NCBI GenBank assembly: GCA_001664505.1 | Contig: CP011806.1 | Span: forward strand, 4,512,149 to 4,576,148 | Direction: 5' to 3' | Length of the DNA stretch: 64,000 bases | Source: Acidobacteria bacterium Mor1 | Lineage (GTDB): Bacteria; Acidobacteriota; Polarisedimenticolia; Polarisedimenticolales; Polarisedimenticolaceae | Shown: piece by piece, positions 43,953 through 52,715 of the stretch | How the letters are laid out: each line of letters starts with the position of its first letter | Numbering within the stretch: the stretch's first letter is position 1 | Notes under the pieces: model-generated | Told to the model about the DNA's origin: nothing | Database searches by the model: none | What the model saw: only the letters and a program-made list of their open reading frames with translations | Program-made: the position numbers and the translations under genes

Positions 43953-44510
43953 ATGAGCGACACGATCTGCGATCACCCGGTCGATGAGCTCGAAGGGTTG
44001 ATGCGCCGCTACCAGCAGGGAGATGCCGCGGCCTTCGACCGCATCTTCCGCTCGATGACCGGCACCCTGCGCGGCTACTTCCTGGCGCGGCGCCTGCTGC
44101 CCGAGAAGGCCGAGGACCTGGTGCAGGAGACCTTCCTGCAGATCCACCGGGCGCGGCACACCTATCAGCCCGGCCGGCCGGTGCGGCCCTGGTTCCTCGG
44201 AGTCGCCCGTCACGTCTATCTGATGGACCGCCGGGCGGCGGCTACCCTCAGCCGGCGCAACACCCAGCCCCTCGAGGGGGCACCGGAGCCCGCGGTCGAT
44301 CCGGCCCAGCTGAAGCTGGGCGATCGCCAGCGGGTCGGCCGCGCCGTATCCGGACTCAGCGAGGGAAACCGTCAGACGCTGCTGATGCACCACGTGTGGG
44401 GCATGAGCTTCAAGGAGGTCGCCACCGCGCTGGGGATTCGCGAGGGGGCGGCCAAGGTGCGCTCCCACCGTGCGCTGCGGGATCTGCGTCTCGCGCTGGA
44501 GGAGAGCTGA
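43953..44510 (+). CDS. ECF sigma factor (SigF-like)
   Basis: 185 residues. Sigma region 2: LEGLMRRYQQGDAAAFDRIF ... EDLVQETFLQIHRARHTYQPGRPVRPWFLGVARHVY, ending in a DRR boundary. Region 4: GLSEGNRQTLLMHHVWGMSFKEVATALG with the HTH REGAAKVRSHRALRDLR. GGAGG precedes ATG 43953. Together with DoxX and the divergent NrsF-like gene it forms a SigF-NrsF-type module, so it probably responds to redox or metal stress. Confidence 0.9.
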   Translation: MSDTICDHPVDELEGLMRRYQQGDAAAFDRIFRSMTGTLRGYFLARRLLPEKAEDLVQETFLQIHRARHTYQPGRPVRPWFLGVARHVYLMDRRAAATLSRRNTQPLEGAPEPAVDPAQLKLGDRQRVGRAVSGLSEGNRQTLLMHHVWGMSFKEVATALGIREGAAKVRSHRALRDLRLALEES

Positions 44511-44556
44511 CCGCCGGTCGCCGGCTTCCCGCCGGCCGCTCATGAACCATCCGGGC

Positions 44557-44562
44557 TAGACT
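44557..44562 (+). promoter_or_regulatory. -10 box (TAGACT) immediately before an ATG start
   Basis: TAGACT ends 6 bases before ATG 44569 with no Shine-Dalgarno in between. Same arrangement as at 23955. Suggests a leaderless transcript. Confidence 0.4.
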
Positions 44563-44568
44563 GCGGCG

Positions 44569-45606
44569 ATGGACGAGATCCCGACCCGCCGCATCTACGC
44601 CGAGCGCCTCAACCGCGTCCTCGACTACATCGCCGCCAACCTCGAAGGGGATCTCTCCCTCGAGAGCCTGGCACAGGTCGCGTGTTTTTCGCCCTATCAC
44701 TTCCACCGGCTGTTCAAGGGCGCCTTCGGCGAGACCGTCCACCAGCACGTGCAGCGCCAGCGCCTGGAACGATCCGCCCGGCTGCTCAAGTCGGCACCGG
44801 ATCGCACCGCCACCGAAATCGCTCTCGAGGTCGGCTACCCCGGACTGTCTGAGTTCTCCCGGGCGTTCAAGAAACACTTCGGCACCAGCCCCGGTGCGTG
44901 GGACCGGGTCACGCCGCTGCCGAACAGCAAGATCTGCCAAGCGCCGGAACCCTTCCCCCGGTACGATCCCGCCGAACTGGCCGAGATCGAGGCCAGGCAG
45001 GAGTTCCGGATTCGTATGAAGACCTTTCCCCGCAGCCGCTTCGCCTTCTTCAGGGTGCACGACGCCTACGGCAATCAGCGCCTGGTGGATGCCTACACCC
45101 AGTTGATTGCCTGGCTCGGCAGTCAGGGGTTGGGCTACCGGGACGTGGTGATCGCCGGGATGAGCCAGGACGACCCCGAGGTCACGCCGCCGGAGAAGTG
45201 CCGCTACGACATGGGCGCCCTGTGGCCGCTGGACCTGGACCTCGAGTCCGCCGACCCGCTGGCCGACGCCGGTGTGCTGGGCGGGCTCTTGTCCGAGCGC
45301 GGTCCGGACGCCGCGGCATTGTCCCGCACGTCGCGGGCGGTCGAGGCCTGGCGCCCCGGGGGAACGCCCCTTGCCGAGGGGATGTCTTTCCGTGATTTCG
45401 ACGCCTGCCCCGCCGCCTGCATGTACCTGGGCGGCGCTCTCGATCTGTTCGACCGGGCCTATCAGTTCCTGTTCCGGCACTGGCTCCCCGAGAGCCGCTA
45501 CATGCCGGCGGACCTACCCGGGATGGAACTCTTCCGCCGGGTGCCCGAGGAGATCGGCTGGGAGACCTTCGATATCGAGAGCGTGCTGCCGCTGGCGGCA
45601 CCCTAG
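44569..45606 (+). CDS. AraC-family regulator with GyrI-like sensor domain
   Basis: 345 residues. Two N-terminal HTHs: [34 protein letters not shown] and [32 protein letters not shown]. The C-terminal part is a GyrI-like or Rob-type small-molecule binding domain ([19 protein letters not shown] ... [10 protein letters not shown] ... [25 protein letters not shown]). The GyrI part has an extra 45-residue segment between residues 225 and 270. Probably binds hydrophobic drugs or metabolites and activates nearby genes such as the glyoxalase. Confidence 0.9.
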   Translation: MDEIPTRRIYAERLNRVLDYIAANLEGDLSLESLAQVACFSPYHFHRLFKGAFGETVHQHVQRQRLERSARLLKSAPDRTATEIALEVGYPGLSEFSRAFKKHFGTSPGAWDRVTPLPNSKICQAPEPFPRYDPAELAEIEARQEFRIRMKTFPRSRFAFFRVHDAYGNQRLVDAYTQLIAWLGSQGLGYRDVVIAGMSQDDPEVTPPEKCRYDMGALWPLDLDLESADPLADAGVLGGLLSERGPDAAALSRTSRAVEAWRPGGTPLAEGMSFRDFDACPAACMYLGGALDLFDRAYQFLFRHWLPESRYMPADLPGMELFRRVPEEIGWETFDIESVLPLAAP

Positions 45607-45609
45607 ACC

Positions 45610-45627
45610 TGCCCCCCCAAGGGGGCA
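45610..45627. repeat. Small inverted repeat between AraC and glyoxalase genes
   Basis: TGCCCCC and GGGGGCA pair over 7 bases around a 4-base loop (CCAA), just after the AraC stop. Could reduce readthrough; too short for a firm call. Confidence 0.35.
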
Positions 45628-45640
45628 CTGCGGAGAGATC

Positions 45641-45994
45641 ATGGAACTGGGTCAGTTTTCGGTGAGTTTGACGGTCAAGGATCTGCCCGCCTCGCGGGAG
45701 TTCTACAAGAAGCTCGGCTTCAGCGTGGTGACGCTGTCCCACGATCCCGAGGCGTTTCCCGGCTACGACGAGAGCTGGGTGATCCTGGAGAACGGTCCGG
45801 TCAAGGTCGGCCTGTTCCAGGGGATGTTCGACAAGAACATGCTGACCTTCAACCCCACCGACGTGCGGTCGATTCAGGCCTCGCTCAAGGAGCAAGGGGT
45901 CGCCTTCATCAAAGAGGCCGAGCCCGGAGACGGACCGGCATCGGCGATGCTTCTTGACCCGGACGAGAACCCGATCCTGCTGGATCAGCACTGA
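45641..45994 (+). CDS. Glyoxalase/bleomycin-resistance (VOC) superfamily protein
   Basis: 117 residues, a single-module VOC protein. The opening [24 protein letters not shown] and the end [17 protein letters not shown] are classic. The metal-ligand Glu and His pattern is incomplete in the first module, so catalysis is uncertain. GAGA before ATG 45641 is a weak Shine-Dalgarno. It follows the AraC gene and may be its target. Confidence 0.82.
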   Translation: MELGQFSVSLTVKDLPASREFYKKLGFSVVTLSHDPEAFPGYDESWVILENGPVKVGLFQGMFDKNMLTFNPTDVRSIQASLKEQGVAFIKEAEPGDGPASAMLLDPDENPILLDQH

Positions 45995-46004
45995 TCGATC
46001 GAGT

Positions 46005-46301
46005 TCAGGGCACCTGCTGATCGCTGAGGCAGCCGCCGCGCACCGGGGCCTTGGTGGTGCACTCGATGTTTTCCTTGCGGCCGGTGGCCAAGAGCGCGCA
46101 GGCGTTGTCGATGGCGGTGCGCATCGCCTCTTCCTTGGTGGCGCCCTGGGCCTCCCGGCACATCTCCCGGCCGCGGAAGGTGACGCAGGCCTCGCAGGTC
46201 TCGCCGAACTGCTGGGAGGCGGCGATCACGATCAGGGCCACCGTGCCCAGGGCCAACAGGCCTCCGACGACGGCGATAGTGATTCCGGCCTTCTTGGTCA
46301 C
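46005..46301 (-). CDS. Small membrane-anchored Cys-rich protein
   Basis: 98 residues. One N-terminal transmembrane segment (AGITIAVVGGLLALGTVALIVIAAS) and a periplasmic domain with six Cys (CEAC, C, C, C, C) compatible with disulfides. No family recognised. Convergent with the glyoxalase gene (10-base gap) and divergent from the tricorn gene. Confidence 0.65.
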   Translation of the reverse strand: MTKKAGITIAVVGGLLALGTVALIVIAASQQFGETCEACVTFRGREMCREAQGATKEEAMRTAIDNACALLATGRKENIECTTKAPVRGGCLSDQQVP

Positions 46302-46449
46302 GTGCGGCTCCTTCCTGCGGGTCGCCTCATCCTAGCAGCCCCTCTCCGCCCACCTTCGCCGCCGGCCTCGGAGGGCAGGCCTCGCGATCGCCGCGATTTT
46401 GGTATCATGGCGCCCTCACAAATACAGCTATGGGGCGTTGGAGGTATCG

Positions 46450-49400
46450 ATGTCGGTGATGCGTCGGGGGCTCATCTGTCTGCTTCTCTGTCTGTTTGCC
46501 GTTTCGGCGGCGGCCCAGACCAAGTTGTTGCGCTTTCCGGATGTCCATGGCGACCAGGTGGTCTTCACCTACGCCGGCGATCTCTGGTTGGCCTCGACCT
46601 CGGGAGGCAGCGCGACCCGGCTGACGACCCACGACGGTGTCGAGCAGTTCGCCCGGTTCTCGCCCGACGGCAACTGGATCGCCTTCACCGGCCAGTACGA
46701 CGGTGACGAGCAGGTCTACGTGATCCCGACCCGGGGCGGCGCGCCCCGGCAGCTGACCTTCTATCCCGCCTTCGGGCCGCTGCCCCCGCGCTGGGGCTCC
46801 GACAACCAGGTCTACGGCTGGTCTCCCGACGGCAAGAGCGTGCTGTTCCGTTCGATGCGGGGCGGCTTCGACCTGACCGACACCCAGCTCTACACCGTGC
46901 CCGTCGACGGCGGCCTACCGGTCGCCTTGCCGATGCCGACCTCGGGCGCCGGCGAGTTTTCCCCCGACGGCAAGCAGGTGGTCTACAGCCCGCTGGTGCG
47001 GGACTTCCGCACCTGGAAGCGCTACGAAGGGGGCTGGGCGCAGAATCTGTTCATCTTCGACCTGAAGAAGAACACGGCGACCCAGATCACCGACGACAAG
47101 CGCACCGAGCGGGACCCGATGTGGATCGGCGACGCGATCTACTTCGCCTCGGATCGCGACGGCACCCTCAACCTCTATCGCTACGCCACAGGTTCCGGCG
47201 AGGTCTCCCAGATCACCCGCAGCAAGAAGTGGGACGTGCGCTGGCCCTCCAGCGACAACAAGGGGCAGATCGTCTACGAAGAGGGGGGCGAGTTGCGCCT
47301 GCTCGATGTGAGCGCCGGCTCGGCCAGGCCCCGGCCGATCTCGATCTTCGTCCCCGACGACGGGATCAACCGCCGGCCGTCGCGGATCGACGTCTCCCGC
47401 TCCATCGCCGACTTCAGCCTGAGCCCCAAGGGGGAGCGGGCGCTGTTCACCGCCCGCGGCGACATCTTCACCGCTCCGATCGAGAACGGCCGTTCGCGCA
47501 ACCTGACCCGCAGCTCCGGCGCTCATGACAAGGGGCCGGTCTGGTCCCCCGACGGTTCCCGGATCGCGTTCATCTCCGACCGCACCGGCGAGGAGGAGAT
47601 CTGGCTGATCGCTCAGGACGGTTCCGGCGAACCGACCCAGCTGACCCGGGGCGGGAACGCCATGCGCTACACCCCGGCCTGGGCGCCCGACGGCAAGCGG
47701 CTGGCCTTCAGCGACAAGGACGGCAAGATCTACGTCGTCGAGGTCGACGGCAAGAAGATGATGGAGGTTGCCGACGAGGAGCGCGGGCAGGTCCAGGACT
47801 ACGTCTGGTCGCCCAACGGCGGCCACCTGGCCTTTACCCTGTCGGATCTCAACGGCTTCAACGCGATCTGGGTCTGGAGCGTCGAGAGCGGCAAGACCCG
47901 CCGAGTCACCGGCGAGTTGTTCAACGAGTACAACCCGGCCTGGGGTCCGAAGGGAGACTACCTCTTCTACCTGAGCGATCGTCAGTTCCAGCCGCAGATC
48001 GGTTCGATCGAGTGGAACTACGTGGTCGACCGGGAGACCGGGATCTACGCAGTGGCCCTGCGCGACGACGTCGAGCATCCGCTTCCGCCGCGCAACGACG
48101 AGGTCACCATCGACAAGAAAGACGACGATTCCGGCGACGCCGAGCCGGTCGATGAGGACGCAGACAAGGAGAAACAGGCCGAAGAGGAGGCCTACATCGA
48201 GATCGACTTCGACGGCATCGCCGACCGGGTCGCCCGCATGCCGGTCTCCGACGACAACCTGACCGGCCTGGCTGCCGGTGACGGGCTGCTGTTCTTCGTC
48301 CGTACCTCCCCCTTCTACTACGGCCGCGGCTCCGACCGTCCGCCGGCGCTTCAGGTGTTCTCGTTCAAGGATCGCAAGGTCACGACCCTGGCGGATCCGA
48401 TGGGCGGCTACGACCTGTCGATGGACCGCAAGAAGGTTCTGGTGCGCGAGGGGGGCGGCTTCAAGCTCTACGACGCCGGCCCCAAGGGTGAGGGCAAGGC
48501 GGTTCGCCCGGAGCTGGGTGTCGACCGGGTTCCCGCCGAGGAGTGGGCGCAGATCTTCGACGAGGTCTGGCGCCGCTTCCGGGATTTCTTCTACGTCGAG
48601 AACATGCACGGCTACGACTGGGACGCCCTGCGTGGGCAGTACCGGCCGTTGCTCGAGCACGTGGCTCATCGCTCGGACCTCAACTACGTGATCGGCGAGA
48701 TGATCGCCGAACTCAACGTCTCCCACGCCTACATCTCCGGCGGGGACTACGACATTCCGGAACGGCCTTCGGCGGCGCTGCTGGGCGCGGCGATCGAGCT
48801 GGACCGCAAGTCCGGCCGCTACCGTTTCTCCCATGTCCACCGGGGGCACAACGAGGAGCCTCGCTACCGCTCGCCGCTGACCGAGATCGGCGTCGGCGTC
48901 GGCGCCGGACACTACCTGCTGGCCATCGAGGGGCAAGAACTCGGAGCCGGAGACAACCCCTACGAGATGCTGCGCCACCGCGGCGGCGAGGGGCTGGAGC
49001 TGACCGTCAACGACAAACCGACCCTCGAGGGCTCTCGCAAGGTGCGGATCGACCCGATCTCCGGGGAGCGCAGCCTGCGCTACCTCGAGTGGGTCACCGC
49101 CAATCGTGAGAAGGTGTCCGAGGCCACCGGCGGCCGGGTCGGCTACCTGCATATTCCCGACATGGGCGCCAACGGCATCCGGGAGTTCATCAAGTACTAC
49201 TACGGCCAGGTGCGCAAGGAAGGGCTGGTCGTCGACGTCCGGGGCAACGGAGGCGGCAACGTCTCCCAGATGATCATCGAGCGCCTCGGCCGGGACCTGC
49301 TGGGTACGCGCTTCATCCGCACCAGCGAGACTCCGGGCACCTATCCGAACACCGTGTTCCACGGCCACATGGTCTGCATTCTCGATGAGGATTCGGCATC

Positions 49401-49740
49401 GGATGGTGATATCTTCCCGTACCGGTTCCGGCAGGCCGGGCTCGGTCCGCTGATCGGCAAGCGCTCCTGGGGTGGGGTCATCGGCATCACCAACCGGGGC
49501 ACGCTGATCGACGGCGGCACGGTCAACGTGCCGGAGTTCGGCACCAACGCTCCCGACGGCAGCTGGATCATCGAGGGCACCGGAGTCGAGCCCGATATCG
49601 AAGTCGACAATCCGCCGAGCGCGGTCCTGGCCGGCAAGGACCCCCAGCTCGAGCGGGCCATCGAGGAAGTACTTGCGGCGATGAAGCGTGAGCCGCGCAC
49701 CATGCCCGATCGCCCCGCCGATCCGGTGCGGACCCGCTAG
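46450..49740 (+). CDS. Tricorn protease homologue
   Basis: 1096 residues with a signal peptide (LICLLLCLFAVSAAA), so exported, unlike the archaeal cytosolic enzyme. N-terminal beta-propeller repeats (FSPDGNWIAFTG, WSPDGKSVLF, WSPDGSRIAFISD, WAPDGKRLAFSD) are followed by an acidic linker (residues 560-600), a PDZ region and the C-terminal peptidase S41-like domain. The catalytic Ser-His pair is at S758-H759 (NVSHAY), the nucleophile S984 in SASDGDIFPY and the likely acidic residue E1029 in NVPEFG. It degrades peptides. GGAGG precedes ATG 46450; MVSW upstream is rejected. Confidence 0.92.
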   Translation: MSVMRRGLICLLLCLFAVSAAAQTKLLRFPDVHGDQVVFTYAGDLWLASTSGGSATRLTTHDGVEQFARFSPDGNWIAFTGQYDGDEQVYVIPTRGGAPRQLTFYPAFGPLPPRWGSDNQVYGWSPDGKSVLFRSMRGGFDLTDTQLYTVPVDGGLPVALPMPTSGAGEFSPDGKQVVYSPLVRDFRTWKRYEGGWAQNLFIFDLKKNTATQITDDKRTERDPMWIGDAIYFASDRDGTLNLYRYATGSGEVSQITRSKKWDVRWPSSDNKGQIVYEEGGELRLLDVSAGSARPRPISIFVPDDGINRRPSRIDVSRSIADFSLSPKGERALFTARGDIFTAPIENGRSRNLTRSSGAHDKGPVWSPDGSRIAFISDRTGEEEIWLIAQDGSGEPTQLTRGGNAMRYTPAWAPDGKRLAFSDKDGKIYVVEVDGKKMMEVADEERGQVQDYVWSPNGGHLAFTLSDLNGFNAIWVWSVESGKTRRVTGELFNEYNPAWGPKGDYLFYLSDRQFQPQIGSIEWNYVVDRETGIYAVALRDDVEHPLPPRNDEVTIDKKDDDSGDAEPVDEDADKEKQAEEEAYIEIDFDGIADRVARMPVSDDNLTGLAAGDGLLFFVRTSPFYYGRGSDRPPALQVFSFKDRKVTTLADPMGGYDLSMDRKKVLVREGGGFKLYDAGPKGEGKAVRPELGVDRVPAEEWAQIFDEVWRRFRDFFYVENMHGYDWDALRGQYRPLLEHVAHRSDLNYVIGEMIAELNVSHAYISGGDYDIPERPSAALLGAAIELDRKSGRYRFSHVHRGHNEEPRYRSPLTEIGVGVGAGHYLLAIEGQELGAGDNPYEMLRHRGGEGLELTVNDKPTLEGSRKVRIDPISGERSLRYLEWVTANREKVSEATGGRVGYLHIPDMGANGIREFIKYYYGQVRKEGLVVDVRGNGGGNVSQMIIERLGRDLLGTRFIRTSETPGTYPNTVFHGHMVCILDEDSASDGDIFPYRFRQAGLGPLIGKRSWGGVIGITNRGTLIDGGTVNVPEFGTNAPDGSWIIEGTGVEPDIEVDNPPSAVLAGKDPQLERAIEEVLAAMKREPRTMPDRPADPVRTR

Positions 49741-49806
49741 ATCGATCGCCAGGTCATTTTCGGAGTTTCTTTGAGCGCCATCACGGCAGGGAGTCGTCGA
49801 GTCACC

Positions 49807-50646
49807 ATGAAGAGTCAAATCGTCAAGGATCCCCACATCCTCTACGAGTGCAGCGTTCAGGACCCCGAATTCGATCTCGAGTTCTTCGCCAAGACCTTCA
49901 AGCGTCGCAACCGGCGTGCCCTGCGCACCCTGCGCGAGGATTTCTGCGGAACCGCGACCCTGGCCTGTCAGTGGGTCGGCCAGAACGCCGAGAACCGCGC
50001 GTGGGGAGTCGATCTGGACAAGCCGACCCTCGACTGGGGCCGGGAACACCATGTCTCACGCCTGGATGGTGCCGCCGAGCGGCTGGAGTTGATTCAGGGA
50101 GACGTGCTCACGACTCGCACCCCTCCCGCCGATATCGTCGCGGCGCTCAACTTCTCCTACTCGATCTTCACCACCCGCGACCAGTTGCGGAACTACTTCG
50201 CCCAGGTGCGCAAGTCCCTCAAGGGGGACGGCATGTTCTTCCTCGACGCTTTCGGCGGTAAGGACACCCCCGACGAGTGTCTGGAAAAGCGCAAGATCCC
50301 TGCGACCAAGTACAACGGCATCCGCGTGGCGCCGTTCACGTACATCTGGGAGCAGGAAAAGTTCAACATCATCGACAACCACATCACCTGCCACATCAGC
50401 TTCAAGCTGAAGGACGGGACCAAGATCAAGCGCGCCTTCACCTACGACTGGCGCCTGTGGAGCCTGCCCGAACTACAGGAGCTGTTGCTCGAGGCGGGTT
50501 TCGCCGCCGCGGAAGTCTGGCTCGACGACTGGGACGAGGATGAAGGTGACGGCAACGGCATCTTCAAGAAGCGCAGGCACTACGACAACCAGGAGGGGTG
50601 GGTCGGCTACGTGGTCGGTCTGATGGGAGCCCCTGCTCCTCGATGA
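49807..50646 (+). CDS. Class I SAM-dependent methyltransferase
   Basis: 279 residues. SAM-binding core LREDFCGTATLACQWVG (motif I), the acidic ADIVAALNFSYSIF, and MFFLDAFGGKDTPDE. The cofactor site is preceded by YECSVQDPEFDLEFF, typical of a bacterial family with no known substrate. The start is ambiguous: ATG 49807 lacks a good Shine-Dalgarno, while TTG 49771 has GGAG 5 bases upstream and would add 12 residues. First gene of a unit overlapping DHFR by 4 bases. Confidence 0.82.
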   Translation: MKSQIVKDPHILYECSVQDPEFDLEFFAKTFKRRNRRALRTLREDFCGTATLACQWVGQNAENRAWGVDLDKPTLDWGREHHVSRLDGAAERLELIQGDVLTTRTPPADIVAALNFSYSIFTTRDQLRNYFAQVRKSLKGDGMFFLDAFGGKDTPDECLEKRKIPATKYNGIRVAPFTYIWEQEKFNIIDNHITCHISFKLKDGTKIKRAFTYDWRLWSLPELQELLLEAGFAAAEVWLDDWDEDEGDGNGIFKKRRHYDNQEGWVGYVVGLMGAPAPR

Positions 50647-51107
50647 TCCTGATCTCGGCCATGGGCTCGAACCGGGTGATCGGTAGCGGCGCAGGCATGC
50701 CCTGGAGCGTGCCCGAGGAATACGCCCAGTTCCTCTCGTTCGTGCGTGGCCAGACGGTGCTGTTCGGCCGCAAGAGCTACGAGATCTTCGGCGCCGACCT
50801 CGAGGATGCTCGGATCGTGATCGTCAGCCGTTCGATGCCCGACCCCGGGCGTCCCGGCGTTCAGGTCTGCGGCGATCTGGAACAGGCGATCACGGCGGCC
50901 CGGGCCACCGGGCGCACGGTCTATAGCGCCGGGGGCGCCACGATCTACCAGCAGACCATGCCTCACGCCGAGGCGATGTACCTGTCGACGATCAAGGGGG
51001 ATTGGAGCGGCGACGCCTATTTCCCCGAGTTCGACGAATCCGAGTGGAGGGTCACCCGCGAGGAGGACCACCCGGCATTCGTCTTCAGGATTCATGAGCG
51101 TCGCTGA
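50643..51107 (+). CDS. folA: Dihydrofolate reductase
   Basis: 154 residues, standard length. NADPH-dependent reduction of dihydrofolate to tetrahydrofolate. Visible motifs: MILISAMGSNRVIGSGAGMPW with the Met20-like loop, the acidic active-site Glu in VPEEYAQF, GRKSYEIFG and SAGGATIYQQTMP. E. coli has Asp at the catalytic acid position; Glu is common in other bacteria. ATG 50643 overlaps the methyltransferase stop by 4 bases. Overlaps the ACT gene by 14 bases. Confidence 0.92.
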   Translation: MILISAMGSNRVIGSGAGMPWSVPEEYAQFLSFVRGQTVLFGRKSYEIFGADLEDARIVIVSRSMPDPGRPGVQVCGDLEQAITAARATGRTVYSAGGATIYQQTMPHAEAMYLSTIKGDWSGDAYFPEFDESEWRVTREEDHPAFVFRIHERR

Positions 51108-51489
51108 GGACGGCCTGGCTCTCGAGTGGTTGCCCGGCGAACTCGCCGTGGTGCGGCTCGGCGCGTCGGATCCGCTGCCCGAATGGGCCCTACGCGGCCT
51201 GGTTCACGGTATGGTGCGCACTCCCGACGAGTTGTCCATCGTCTGCGCCGCGGCAGAGGTGCCCCATGAGGTGCAGGCCGAGCGGGGTTGGCGCCTGTTG
51301 CGGGTGCGTGGCCCCCTTCAGTTCGACCTGACCGGAATCCTGGCCTCGTTGACCGGCCCGTTGGCCGCCGCCGGAGTGCCGATCTTTTCGATCTCGACCT
51401 TCGACACCGACTACCTGATGATCCGTGCCGCCGACGCCTCCCGGGCGACCGAAGCGTTGAGCCGAGCCGGACACCGTTTCGACGAGTAG
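51094..51489 (+). CDS. ACT-domain protein
   Basis: 131 residues. Contains an ACT-like fold of the CASTOR/ACT_7 type: LRVRGPLQFDLTGILASLTGPLAAAGVPIFSISTFDTDYLMIRA, with a second part before it (VHGMVRTPDELSIVCAAAEVP). These proteins bind amino acids and regulate partners. In CASTOR relatives Arg is bound; ligand here unknown. Its start overlaps DHFR and the next gene follows after 5 bases. Confidence 0.85.
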   Translation: MSVAEDGLALEWLPGELAVVRLGASDPLPEWALRGLVHGMVRTPDELSIVCAAAEVPHEVQAERGWRLLRVRGPLQFDLTGILASLTGPLAAAGVPIFSISTFDTDYLMIRAADASRATEALSRAGHRFDE

Positions 51490-51494
51490 CCCCT

Positions 51495-52283
51495 ATGTGT
51501 CTGATCGCCGTCGCTCACCAGGCGAGCCCCCGCTACCGGTTGGTCGTCGCGGCCAATCGGGATGAGTTCCACCAGCGGCCCACCCGTGAGGCGCGTTTCT
51601 GGGGCGTGTACCCCAGTTTGCTGGCCGGGAAGGACCTGGAAGGTGGAGGGACCTGGATGGGGGTCTCCCGGGACGGCCGGGTCGCCGCCATCACCAACTT
51701 CCGCGAACCGGGCAAGAGTCGCAGCGACGCCGTCTCCCGGGGGCTGCTGGTGCGGGACTTCCTCACCGGGAATGCGGGGCCGCTGGACTACGTCCAGCAG
51801 GTCACCCTGGAAGAACAGGAATTCAACGGGTTCTCGCTGCTGGCCTTTCAGGGCGAAGAGCTGGCCTGGATCTCCAACCGCCATCCCGGCGCCGGGGCGC
51901 TGGCCCCGGGCATCTACGGGTTGAGCAACGCAGTGCTGGATACTCCGTGGCCCAAGGTCTGCCGCCTCAAGGACCGCCTGGAAACCCTGGTGAGCCGGGA
52001 CGAGCCGTTGGACGCCGAGTCGGTCTTCGCGGCCCTGGCCGACCGGGTCACCCCCGACGACGCCGATCTGCCCGAGACCGGCGTGGGGCTGGAGCGGGAG
52101 CGGGTGCTCTCGCCGGTCTTCATCGACACCCCCCAGTACGGCACCCGGTGCTCGACCCTGGTGACCATCGACTACGACGGGCGGCTGACCTTCATCGAAC
52201 GCAGCTACGGACCCGCCGCAGCGCCCCTGGGCGAGGTTCGCTTCGATTTCCGCATCGAGTCCCAACGGGAGGCGACACCGTGA
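51495..52283 (+). CDS. TANGO2/NRDE-family protein
   Basis: 262 residues. Family signature MCLIAVAH at the N-terminus followed by YRLVVAANRDEFHQRPT (NRDE), then GGTWMGVSRDGRVAAITNFR, GLSNAVLDTPWPKV and TRCSTLVTIDYDG. Catalytic Cys2 after the Met is conserved. The TANGO2 family is linked to heme or lipid handling, still poorly defined. Stop overlaps the thioesterase start by 4 bases (GTGA). Confidence 0.92.
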   Translation: MCLIAVAHQASPRYRLVVAANRDEFHQRPTREARFWGVYPSLLAGKDLEGGGTWMGVSRDGRVAAITNFREPGKSRSDAVSRGLLVRDFLTGNAGPLDYVQQVTLEEQEFNGFSLLAFQGEELAWISNRHPGAGALAPGIYGLSNAVLDTPWPKVCRLKDRLETLVSRDEPLDAESVFAALADRVTPDDADLPETGVGLERERVLSPVFIDTPQYGTRCSTLVTIDYDGRLTFIERSYGPAAAPLGEVRFDFRIESQREATP

Positions 52284-52708
52284 GCACGCAACAGCCGCTG
52301 GCCGACTGGCCGCTCAAGATCGACATGTCGGTAGTGTGGGGCGACATGGACGCATACCAGCACCTGAACAACACCGTCTATTTCCGCTACTTCGAATCGG
52401 TGCGGGTCGAGCTGTTGCGGGAGAGCGGCTTCATCGAGTCGATGGAGCAGGACGGTATCGGCGCGATCCTGCGGGACACCCGCTGCCGCTTCCGGGCGCC
52501 GGTGACCTATCCGGACCGGGTGCATGTCGCCGGCCGGGTGCGGGAGATCGGTGAAGATCGCTTCGTGATGGACTACGCCATCTGGAGCGAGAAGCTGGCG
52601 ACCCTGGCTGCGGAAGGGGACGGCACAATCGTCTGTCTGGACTATCGGGCGGCGGCCAAGGCGCCGATCCCCGATTCGATTCGCGCCAGGCTCGAAGGCT
52701 ATCGCTGA
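52280..52708 (+). CDS. 4HBT/YbgC-type acyl-CoA thioesterase
   Basis: 142 residues. Hotdog signature VVWGDMDAYQHLNNTVYFRYFESVR, with Asp17-like acid in WGDMD and NN/H that positions the thioester. FRAPVTYPDRVHV follows. Such enzymes hydrolyse short or medium acyl-CoA, also in YbgC-type Tol-Pal-linked roles. GTG 52280 is fixed by GGGAGG upstream and the overlap with TANGO2. Convergent with Lnt at 7 bases. Confidence 0.88.
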   Translation: MSTQQPLADWPLKIDMSVVWGDMDAYQHLNNTVYFRYFESVRVELLRESGFIESMEQDGIGAILRDTRCRFRAPVTYPDRVHVAGRVREIGEDRFVMDYAIWSEKLATLAAEGDGTIVCLDYRAAAKAPIPDSIRARLEGYR

Positions 52709-52715
52709 GTCCGAG

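Noticed and set aside
46915-50052. Long open frame on the minus strand opposite the tricorn gene
   Set aside because: It mirrors a strongly supported coding gene, is made up of low-complexity composition and lacks recognisable domains; antisense open frames are expected in GC-rich DNA.
49807-50646. EgtD-type histidine methyltransferase to complete the EgtB pathway
   Set aside because: The gene is a class I SAM methyltransferase but lacks EgtD-specific motifs and lies 26 kb from egtB in a folate operon.
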